From Candidatus Scybalomonas excrementavium (GTDB taxonomy: Bacteria; Bacillota; Clostridia; Lachnospirales; Lachnospiraceae), in the NCBI GenBank assembly GCA_017694765.1, contig JADIML010000234.1, forward strand, positions 1 to 5,043: 5,043 nucleotides of DNA, read 5' to 3'. Shown here one piece after another: positions 1 to 5,043 of the stretch. The notes below the pieces were generated by a model that was not told the DNA's origin, searched no databases, and worked only from the letters and a program-made list of their open reading frames with translations. Numbering within the stretch: the first letter of the stretch is position 1; every line of letters starts with the position of its first letter. A program made the translations under genes and the position numbers.

Positions 1-2013
1 GATATATTAGAACAATATTTATTAGCAAAAGAAGGAGTGGAACGAGTAAAAGTTTATCGCCGAACTGCCAGTGTTGCCATTTGGTATTCCAATGCAAAAT
101 CAGAAATTTTAGCTTATATGAAAGAGTATGACTTTAAACAAGCAAAAGAGCAGTTTGAACTTCGTTCTTCTCATACAAATGCAATTAATGAATCTTATAA
201 AGAGAAAATGATTGAAAAAATCGGAAAGAGAATGGTCATGTCACTTCTCGTTCCCAAAACCATTCGATTTGTTCTCACGACAATAAAAGCCGTTGGGTAC
301 ATATGGAAAGGCGTTCGAACTTTAGCCAAAGAGGGGTTAAAGGTGGAAGTGTTAGATGCCACGGCGATTAGTGCATCTCTTTGGCAAAGAGATTTTGCAA
401 CAGTAGGTTCTGTTATGTTTTTAATCGAAGTTGGAGAGTTATTAGAAGAATGGACACATAAGCGTTCTGTCAATGCACTAGCTGATAGTATGTCATTCAA
501 TGTAGAAAAGGTATGGTTAAAAACAGAACAAGGAGAAGTACAAATTCCATTTTCCAAAGTACAAGCAGGAGATATTTTAGTTGTTCGAACCGGAACAATG
601 ATACCAGTTGATGGGATTGTTGTAGGAGGAGAAGCACTTGTAAACCAAGCATCATTAACTGGTGAAGGAATTCCAGTGGATAAGAAAGAAGGTTCTTATG
701 TTTATGCAGGAACCGTAGTGGAAGAAGGAGAGCTTCTCATTGAAGTAAAAAGTGGAGCAGGTTCTACAAGATATGATAAAATTGTAGAAATGATAGAAGA
801 ATCAGAGAAATTAAAATCAGGAGTGGAATCTCAAGCAGAGGGGCTTGCTGATCGTCTTGTTCCATATAGTTTAGCCGGAACGGTTTTAACAGCTATTTTA
901 ACAAGAAATATAACAAAAGCGTTGTCTATTTTAATGGTTGATTTCTCTTGTGCGTTAAAACTTTCTATGCCATTAGCGGTATTATCTGCGATGAAAGAAT
1001 GTAGCCAAAATCATATTACCGTAAAAGGTGGTAAGTTTTTAGAGGCGGTTGCAAAAGCGGATACCCTCGTGTTTGATAAGACAGGAACTTTAACAAAAGC
1101 AGAACCAGTTATTAAACATATTTATACATTTCATGGGTATGAACGAAATGAAGCACTTAAGATTTCCGCTTGTTTAGAGGAACATTTTCCACATTCTATT
1201 GCAAGGGCAGTCGTTCGCCAAGCTATGAGAGAGGGCATTGAACATAAGGAAATGCACTCTAAAGTAGAGTATGTTGTAGCACATGGTATTGTATCTACAA
1301 TTAATGGGGAACGGGCGTTAATTGGTAGTTATCACTTTATTTTTGAAGATGAAAATATTCCATTAACGGAAGAAGAAAAACAAATCATAGATGGTTTAGA
1401 ACTTCAATATTCAAGATTATATCTTGCAATCGGAGGCAAACTTGCCGCAGTTCTTTGTATTGAAGATCCACTTCGTGAAGAAGCAAAAGGTGTCATTAAG
1501 CAGTTAAGAGAGAAAGGGTTCAAACAGCTTATTATGATGACAGGAGATAATGAGCATACAGCTAGGGTAGTTGCAGAACAATTAGAATTAGATGGTTATT
1601 TTGCAGAAGTATTACCGGATCATAAAGCAGAATTTGTCGAGAAAGAAAAGGAAAAAGGGCATACAGTCTTAATGATAGGAGATGGAATTAATGATTCTCC
1701 AGCTCTATCAGCTTCTGATGCAGGAATTGCCATGAAGGAAGGAGCTCAAATTGCAAAAGAAGTAGCGGATATTGCCATTGCTTCTGATAGCCTAGAACAG
1801 CTTGTTGTATTAAGAGAGCTTAGCACTTTATTAATGCAAAGAATTCAAAAAAATTATCGAGTTGTTATTGGATTTAATTTAGGGCTAATTGTGTTAGGGT
1901 TAGGAGGTTTCATCTCACCAGCAACCTCAGCATTGCTACATAATGCATCTACCTTAGCCATAGGGCTTGATAATATGACGAAATTAAAAAAAGATACAAA
2001 GACTGAAAAATAA
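1..2013 (+). CDS. P1B-type heavy-metal-transporting ATPase, 5' end missing
   Basis: An integral membrane pump that would couple ATP hydrolysis to metal-ion transport, normally efflux, across the cytoplasmic membrane. The frame is open from the first base, and the residues before GTG 37 (ending LLAKEGVERVKVYRR) read as part of an HMA-like ferredoxin fold. The true start therefore lies upstream, and GTG 37 is not the start. Counting the first codon as residue 1, the visible motifs are: actuator loop TGE at 220-222; membrane motif DFSCALKLSMP with its Cys at 317; phosphorylation motif DKTGTLT with Asp 359; an HP-like EHFPHSIA in the nucleotide domain at 394-401; TGDN at 514-517; GDGINDSP at 560-567; and a final membrane pair ending in HNASTLAIGLDN. 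The P1B core is complete, but the usual CPC/SPC/TPC is replaced by S-C-A with no adjacent proline, so the metal cannot be assigned. No partner gene remains downstream; the next recognisable genes belong to an insertion sequence. The family is certain, the substrate is not. Confidence 0.95.
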   Translation, partial: DILEQYLLAKEGVERVKVYRRTASVAIWYSNAKSEILAYMKEYDFKQAKEQFELRSSHTNAINESYKEKMIEKIGKRMVMSLLVPKTIRFVLTTIKAVGYIWKGVRTLAKEGLKVEVLDATAISASLWQRDFATVGSVMFLIEVGELLEEWTHKRSVNALADSMSFNVEKVWLKTEQGEVQIPFSKVQAGDILVVRTGTMIPVDGIVVGGEALVNQASLTGEGIPVDKKEGSYVYAGTVVEEGELLIEVKSGAGSTRYDKIVEMIEESEKLKSGVESQAEGLADRLVPYSLAGTVLTAILTRNITKALSILMVDFSCALKLSMPLAVLSAMKECSQNHITVKGGKFLEAVAKADTLVFDKTGTLTKAEPVIKHIYTFHGYERNEALKISACLEEHFPHSIARAVVRQAMREGIEHKEMHSKVEYVVAHGIVSTINGERALIGSYHFIFEDENIPLTEEEKQIIDGLELQYSRLYLAIGGKLAAVLCIEDPLREEAKGVIKQLREKGFKQLIMMTGDNEHTARVVAEQLELDGYFAEVLPDHKAEFVEKEKEKGHTVLMIGDGINDSPALSASDAGIAMKEGAQIAKEVADIAIASDSLEQLVVLRELSTLLMQRIQKNYRVVIGFNLGLIVLGLGGFISPATSALLHNASTLAIGLDNMTKLKKDTKTEK

Positions 2014-2029
2014 TAATGAGGAGAAACAA

Positions 2030-2062
2030 ATGCTCTTACAAGATAGAACTGTTAATAAGTAG
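2030..2062 (+). pseudogene. 10-codon reading frame with strong RBS, possible gene stump
   Basis: A GAGGAG ribosome binding site (2018-2023) lies just past the ATPase stop, with 6 nt spacing to an ATG at 2030. The frame reads MLLQDRTVNK and then TAG. Continued past the stop, the same frame is open for 26 more codons before TAA, without recognisable similarity. The spacing looks like that of a translationally coupled operon gene, so this may be the decayed beginning of a lost partner of the ATPase. It could also be a chance match or a tiny leader peptide. The rest of 2063-2203 shows no gene; the only other signal is a TATAAT at 2150-2155 without a matching -35 box. Confidence 0.25.
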
Positions 2063-2211
2063 AATAAAACCTTCAAAATTTATGTACATTGCGAGAACAC
2101 TCGTGACTTTCGTTATGAGATGAATCGTTATTACTTCGTATAAGGATACTATAATGATTTAAAAACTTTAATATAATGATGTTTTCTTTTAGTTATGTAT
2201 AAGTTACAGGG

Positions 2212-2270
2212 TAGTGCTTTCATCCCACTCCTTTAGGAGTGGGATGAAAGCACTATTTATTTTGATTTTT
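2212..2270 (+). terminator. 20-bp perfect hairpin with T-rich tail; probable IS left-end hairpin and terminator
   Basis: Arms 2212-2231 and 2236-2255 are perfectly complementary over 20 bp around a TTTA loop, with a GC-rich CCCACTCC/GGAGTGGG top. On the + strand the hairpin is followed by the T-rich stretch ATTTATTTTGATTTTTT, so it should act as a rho-independent terminator for transcripts arriving from the ATPase. The - strand side has no T run, so termination should be one-directional. Its position about 65 nt before the tnpA start and its TTTA loop, shared with the right-end hairpin, also fit the left-end recognition structure. In the IS200 family such a structure is known to insulate tnpA from outside transcription. 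Unlike the right-end hairpin it has no bulged T. Confidence 0.75.
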
Positions 2271-2285
2271 TGTGTATGTTTATCT

Positions 2286-2313
2286 TTGTTTTGTACATAT
2301 TATATGCTATACT
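2286..2313 (+). promoter_or_regulatory. Candidate extended -10 promoter for tnpA
   Basis: TGCTATACT at 2305-2313 is an extended -10 element (TG, one base, then TATACT, five of six to consensus). A weak TTGTTT at 2286-2291 lies 16 nt upstream. Initiation about 7 nt after the -10 would fall at about 2319-2321, practically on the tnpA ATG at 2320, giving a leaderless message. No Shine-Dalgarno sequence precedes that ATG, which agrees with weak or leaderless translation. Confidence 0.45.
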
Positions 2314-2319
2314 TATAGT

Positions 2320-2721
2320 ATGGAAAATAATTATAGATATACAAACACAACAGTATCTTTGATAAATTATCATTTTGTATTTTGTCCTCGATACAGAAGA
2401 AAGATTTTTCTAATACCTAAAGTAGAACAACGATTTAAAGAACTGGTTAAATTAAAATGTAAGGAGTTAGAAATAGAAATTATCGCTATTGAATGCGACA
2501 AAGACCACTCTCATATGTTCTTAAATTGTTTGCCTACATTAAGCCCATCCGATATTATGCGACAAATAAAAGGCTATACAAGTAAAATTCTTAGAGAAGA
2601 GTTTTCAGAGTTATCAAAAATGCCGAGCTTATGGACAAGAAGTTATTTTGTTCCAACTGCTGGGAGTGTTTGTAGTGAAACAATCAAAAAGTATGTAGAG
2701 AATCAAAAGAAAAGATACTAA
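2320..2721 (+). CDS. tnpA: IS200/IS605-family Y1 transposase TnpA
   Basis: A 133-residue HUH-superfamily single-strand transposase that would act as a dimer, recognise the end hairpins and cut and rejoin the top strand through a 5'-phosphotyrosine. The metal-binding histidine pair is H63-S64-H65 in DKDHSHMF, the catalytic tyrosine is Y125 in IKKYVENQK, and Q129 follows four residues later, the same spacing as Tyr127/Gln131 of IS608 TnpA. The block LWTRSYFVPTAG (104-115) is typical of the family. The length matches the usual 130-155 residues, so the protein appears complete. The frame can be extended to ATG 2272, but the added residues lie upstream of the conserved start MENNYRYTNT and across the promoter, so ATG 2320 is preferred. 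The middle residue of the HUH motif is serine instead of a hydrophobic residue, apparently tolerated in this branch. Confidence 0.93.
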   Translation: MENNYRYTNTTVSLINYHFVFCPRYRRKIFLIPKVEQRFKELVKLKCKELEIEIIAIECDKDHSHMFLNCLPTLSPSDIMRQIKGYTSKILREEFSELSKMPSLWTRSYFVPTAGSVCSETIKKYVENQKKRY

Positions 2722-2746
2722 AAAGAGAATGTTTTAATTAGAAAGT

Positions 2747-2752
2747 GAGGTG
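2747..2752 (+). promoter_or_regulatory. Ribosome binding site deciding the tnpB start
   Basis: GAGGTG at 2747-2752 has 6 nt spacing to ATG 2759. A GTG at 2750 in the same frame overlaps this site and would have no ribosome binding site of its own, so ATG 2759 is the better start for tnpB. Confidence 0.7.
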
Positions 2753-2758
2753 AATAGC

Positions 2759-4219
2759 ATGGCAAACTTTATTGTGCAGTTTCCTTTGAAAACAGAAATA
2801 TATCAAGAAGACATATTAAATAAACGTTTTGAAATTGGAAGAAAAATCTACAATTCTTTGGTCAATATCACACAAAAGCGTTACAAAGAAATGATTCGGA
2901 CAAAGAAATATAGAAACCTAATATCTTCTTTAACGGGAAACAAAAAGACGGACAAGGGGATTTGGAAACAAATCCATGATCTTCGTAAGCAATATGGTAT
3001 GTCAGAATATTCCTTTCACGAAGATGTAAAGAAGCTACAAAAGCATTTCAAAGATAATATAGATGCTTTTACTGCACAAAAAATTGCAACAGAATTATGG
3101 AAATCTTATGATAAATTATTTTATGGAAATGGTAAAAAAGTCTATTATAAGAAGTATGATAGTTTTCATACATTGGAGGGAAAATCTAACAAAACGGGCA
3201 TTCGTTTTAAAGATGATATGCTTATCTGGAACGGATTAAAGATACCAGTTGTTATAGACTATGATAATGATTATGAATACAAAGCACTTCGATGTGATAT
3301 TTGTTATTGTAGAATTGTAAGAAAATATATACGAAATAAATATAAATACTATGTGCAGATAGTATTTAAAGGGAATCCTCCTATAAAAGTTGATATGGAA
3401 ACAGGAAAAATAAAACGTAGTATTGGAACTGGTGATGTTGGTTTAGATATTGGTACTTCTACGATTGCTATTGCAAGTGAATCGGATGTAAAAATTTTAG
3501 AATTGGCAGACAGAATTCAAAGTATCGAAAATCAAAAGAAGAAACTTCTAAGAAAAATGGATCGGTCAAGACGTGCAACTAACCGAGACAATTATAATGA
3601 AGATGGAACTATCAAGAAACAAGGGAATAAAAAAGTTATATGGAATAAATCAAAACATTATATCAAATATCAAAATGAATGAAAAGAAGTATATAGAAAA
3701 CAAGCGGATATCAGAAAGTATCAACATGAATGTTTGGCTAACTATATTATATCTCTTGGAAATAGAGTATATGTTGAACAAATGAAATTTTCAGGACTTC
3801 AAAGACGTGCTAAAAATACAAAAAAGAATGAAAAAGGTAAATTCAAACGTAAAAAACGATTTGGAAAATCTTTAGCAAATAAAGCACCATCTATGCTATT
3901 AAGCATAATAGATAGGAAATTAAAGTATTTTGGTGAAGAATTAATTGAAATCAATATTTTTGAAGCAAAGGCAAGTCAGTTTAATCATTTTGATAGAACC
4001 TATACAAAGAAATCTTTATCGCAAAGATGGAATGATTTTAATGGTAGAAAGGTACAAAGAGATATGTATAGTGCGTTTTTAATCATGAATATAAGTAATG
4101 ATTTAAAGAGCTTTGATATGAATAAATGTAATGAAAGGTTTGATAATTTCTATAAACTACATAATAAGGAAATAAAAAGATTAAAAGGTAATAAAAATTT
4201 AAGTAGTATTGGGATTTAA
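2759..4219 (+). pseudogene. tnpB: TnpB RNA-guided RuvC nuclease, interrupted by an in-frame TGA
   Basis: TnpB proteins are omega-RNA-guided DNA nucleases, ancestral to Cas12, that cut next to a short motif and help retain the element. The frame runs 307 codons from ATG 2759, meets TGA at 3680-3682, and continues in the same frame to TAA at 4217-4219, for 486 positions in all. This is a nonsense change, not a frameshift: the reading on both sides (YIKYQNE, stop, KEVYRKQADIRKYQHE) is continuous family sequence. RuvC-I is GLDIGTST with D230, before the stop. RuvC-II is VYVEQMKFSGL with E340, and RuvC-III is VQRDMYSAFL with D435, both after it. The upstream product therefore lacks two of three catalytic residues. 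The usual CxxC zinc ribbon between RuvC-II and RuvC-III is absent; ASQFNHF is found instead and no cysteine occurs between 405 and 435. At 486 residues it exceeds the common 370-400. No good internal start follows the stop; TTG 3734 and ATG 3782 lack ribosome binding sites. Confidence 0.88.
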
Positions 4220-4240
4220 AAGAGAATATATAAAAAGGTT

Positions 4241-4268
4241 TTGACACGAGCCTAATATTATCGTTAAT
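4241..4268 (+). promoter_or_regulatory. Candidate promoter for the omega-RNA
   Basis: A perfect TTGACA at 4241-4246 lies 21 nt after the tnpB stop. GTTAAT at 4263-4268 (four of six to TATAAT) follows after 16 nt. Initiation would be expected near 4275, at the foot of the first small hairpin of the presumed omega-RNA. The -10 element is weak, and omega-RNAs of related elements can be processed from the tnpB message, so this promoter is tentative. Confidence 0.35.
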
Positions 4269-4269
4269 A

Positions 4270-4391
4270 GATACAAAGGTGTCTTTGATAGTGAAAGTTT
4301 TGTGGAAACTCATTAGTCTTATATACTTTCGAGTATATTTGGAAGTGAATGTACATAAGAACCCAACGTGCTTTAGCCGTTGGAGTGTCAG
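4270..4391 (+). ncRNA. Putative omega-RNA (reRNA) scaffold of the IS605 element
   Basis: In TnpB elements the guide RNA scaffold covers the end of tnpB and the right end, and the guide is the host sequence just past the element. This 122-nt stretch has no believable reading frame but a row of hairpins: 4274-4287 (CAAAG/CTTTG, loop GTGT), 4296-4310 (AGTTT/AAACT), 4321-4338 (7 bp with a TTCG tetraloop) and the right-end hairpin 4363-4383. The scaffold should end at TCAG 4388-4391, so the guide would begin at 4392 (ATATAGGATAGCACATTT). The 5' limit is a guess: it may extend into tnpB, as in ISDra2, or start near 4275 if the candidate promoter is real. I could not find the guide sequence elsewhere in the window. 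Confidence 0.6.
4359..4391 (+). repeat. IS right end: bulged-T hairpin with GAAC guide and TCAG cleavage site
   Basis: Stem CCAACG (4363-4368)/CGTTGG (4378-4383) continues after a single unpaired T4369 as GC/GC around a TTTA loop. The extrahelical T is the feature that TnpA recognises in IS608. GAAC at 4359-4362 lies directly 5' of the stem and TCAG at 4388-4391 lies 3' of it. By the IS608 rule (T1 with A2, C2 with G1, base 4 with base 4), GAAC pairs with TCAG, with G-C replacing the A-T of IS608 GAAT/TCAA. Cleavage should follow 4391. Confidence 0.75.
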
Positions 4392-4416
4392 ATATAGGAT
4401 AGCACATTTTATTAAA

Positions 4417-4490
4417 GTTTTTTTATTTCATAGGAAATACATTGTTTTATTCATTTGTAAGGGTGATAGTTTTCTATGAAATAAAAAAGC
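4417..4490. repeat. Inverted repeat, 21-bp stem with 32-nt loop
   Basis: Arms 4417-4437 and 4470-4490 are complementary over 21 positions, two of them G-U type (4418/4489 and 4434/4473). The core is ATTTCATAG/CTATGAAAT flanked by T6 and A6 runs. It lies 25 nt past the right end of the insertion sequence and 121 nt before the glycohydrolase gene. There is no U run after it on either strand, so it is not a standard terminator. It could be an RNA structure in the leader of the glycohydrolase gene, a small palindromic repeat, or a remnant of another element. The remaining bases from 4491 to 4599 show no gene, and no convincing promoter for the downstream gene (TATAGT at 4574-4579 lacks a -35 box). 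Confidence 0.55.
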
Positions 4491-4599
4491 ACTATGTTCT
4501 TCACCTATTCATGAGCTCGTATAGCAAATGAATGACTGATAGTAAGTTAGTGATTTTATTGATTTAGAAAAAATATAGTTTGTAACGATATGATAATAT

Positions 4600-4607
4600 G
4601 GAGGAAG
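4600..4607 (+). promoter_or_regulatory. Ribosome binding site of the glycohydrolase gene
   Basis: GGAGGAAG with 7 nt between the GGAGG core and ATG 4612 is a near-consensus Shine-Dalgarno site and fixes the start of the last gene. Confidence 0.85.
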
Positions 4608-4611
4608 AGAT

Positions 4612-5043
4612 ATGAAAAACAAGATTGCTGGAGCTTTATATGGAATGGCACTAGGTGATGCTATGGGAATGCCAACTGAATTATGGGGAAGAGAACGTGC
4701 TCGACGTTTTTTTGGAGGAAAGATTACAAAGCTAATCGATGGCCCAATTGAAAATGATGTTGCATGTAATTATAAAAGAGGTCAATTTACAGATGATACG
4801 GGGCAGGCTCTTGTCATTGTAGATTCGATAGCAGCTACAAACTATGTGCCGAATACAGTTGATATAGCAGTTCGATTGTTAGAATGGGCAGAGAAAGAAA
4901 AGGCATTTGAACATAATATTTTAGGCCCTACTTCTAAAGTTGCTTTGGCAAACTTTAGAGATGGAACCCCGAACACTGGTTTTACAGATAAAGCACTTTC
5001 TAATGGAAGTGCGATGAGAATCGCTCCAATTGGATGTTTATTT
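4612..5043 (+). CDS. ADP-ribosylglycohydrolase family protein (DraG-like), 3' end missing
   Basis: Members are cytoplasmic binuclear-magnesium enzymes that remove ADP-ribose from proteins or hydrolyse related ADP-ribosyl compounds; the substrate cannot be told here. The first 144 codons are in the window and the frame is still open at the end. Visible signatures, in order, are the N-terminal GALYGMALGDAMGMPTE (7-23), the metal-binding FTDDTGQ (59-65, with T60, D61 and D62 as expected ligands), and SNGSAMRIAPIG (130-141), a conserved helix of the family. The second metal motif, usually GGDTDT, would lie beyond the window. The start is well supported by the ribosome binding site, and the N-terminal motif begins at the usual distance from the methionine. 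The family often sits beside nucleoside or sugar kinase genes, but the downstream context is not visible. No sign of damage. Confidence 0.92.
   Translation, partial: MKNKIAGALYGMALGDAMGMPTELWGRERARRFFGGKITKLIDGPIENDVACNYKRGQFTDDTGQALVIVDSIAATNYVPNTVDIAVRLLEWAEKEKAFEHNILGPTSKVALANFRDGTPNTGFTDKALSNGSAMRIAPIGCLF

Larger units (their letters stand above)
2208..4391 (+). mobile_element. IS200/IS605-family insertion sequence (tnpA + tnpB)
   Basis: The element carries the two-gene IS605 arrangement, with a Y1 transposase followed 37 nt later by a TnpB-family gene in the same direction. It is bordered by subterminal hairpins rather than terminal inverted repeats, and both hairpins have a TTTA loop. 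The right end is well defined: hairpin 4363-4383 is followed by TCAG at 4388-4391. The left end is less certain. A TTAC at 2204-2207, the target tetranucleotide known for IS608, lies just before the 20-bp hairpin and is used here as a provisional boundary, but the true cleavage site could be some 20 nt further left. No target duplication is expected for this family. The nonsense codon in tnpB suggests a non-autonomous or ageing copy, although tnpA and the right end look intact. Confidence 0.85.

Noticed and set aside
195..557. Open frame of 120 codons on the - strand
   Set aside because: It lies wholly inside the ATPase gene, has no ribosome binding site or recognisable motif, and is a shadow of that gene.
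2272..2319. Upstream ATG 2272 as the tnpA start
   Set aside because: The extra 16 residues are not family-like, no ribosome binding site precedes them, and they overlap the probable promoter.
3680..3682. TGA read as tryptophan or selenocysteine
   Set aside because: Tryptophan is encoded by TGG throughout the window, and no TnpB function needs selenocysteine at this non-catalytic linker. No convincing selenocysteine insertion hairpin directly follows.
3640..3740. Frameshift as the cause of the broken tnpB
   Set aside because: The frames before and after are identical (2759 and 3734 differ by a multiple of three), so only the stop codon interrupts the gene.
3573..3785. Open frame of 70 codons on the + strand bridging the tnpB stop codon
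   Set aside because: It is in another frame from the tnpB reading, which continues unchanged on both sides of the stop. No motif or ribosome binding site.
4083..4313. Open frame of 76 codons on the - strand
   Set aside because: It is antisense to the end of tnpB and the omega-RNA region. Its Tyr/Phe-rich translation reflects AT-rich antisense sequence.
4279..4479. Open frame of 66 codons on the + strand
   Set aside because: It runs through the omega-RNA hairpins and across the IS right end into host DNA, with no ribosome binding site. It is not a plausible gene.
1..5043. CRISPR array, tRNA, rRNA or a defence gene cluster
   Set aside because: No regularly spaced repeats, tRNA-like cloverleaf or rRNA sequence was seen, and the genes are explained by an ATPase, an IS605 element and a glycohydrolase.

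Overview
The window is AT-rich DNA with purine-rich Shine-Dalgarno sites (GAGGAG, GGAGGA) and codon use typical of a low-GC Bacillota, most likely a Clostridia-type anaerobe. That placement is an inference from composition and gene families only. TGG is the tryptophan codon and TAA/TGA/TAG act as stops, so the standard bacterial code applies.

Layout: (1) 1-2013 is the 3' part of a P1B-type metal-transporting ATPase that enters from the left. It keeps the whole catalytic core but has an altered CPx membrane motif. (2) 2014-2211 is a short intergenic stretch with a well-placed ribosome binding site that leads only to a 10-codon reading frame, possibly the stump of a lost gene. (3) About 2208-4391 is an IS200/IS605-family insertion sequence. 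It has a 20-bp perfect hairpin at the left, tnpA (Y1/HUH single-strand transposase), tnpB (RNA-guided RuvC nuclease) broken by one in-frame TGA, a structured noncoding stretch that fits the omega-RNA (reRNA), and a right-end hairpin with a bulged T followed by a TCAG cleavage site. (4) 4392-4611 is a second intergenic stretch containing a 21-bp-stem inverted repeat. (5) 4612 to the end is the 5' part of an ADP-ribosylglycohydrolase (DraG-like) gene with a strong ribosome binding site.

How the parts work together: the ATPase and the glycohydrolase are host genes with no obvious functional link. The insertion sequence sits between them in the same orientation. Within it, TnpA would recognise the end hairpins and move the element as single-stranded DNA. 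TnpB with omega-RNA would normally cut at the donor or target site guided by the sequence flanking the right end. TnpB is probably inactive here because of the stop codon, yet the omega-RNA region and right end look intact and carry a possible promoter of their own. The most unusual points are the TnpB class (RuvC D-E-D residues present, C-terminal zinc ribbon absent), the stop codon splitting RuvC-I from RuvC-II/III, and the ATPase lacking a CPC/SPC-type motif. I see no clearly undescribed defence or other system.
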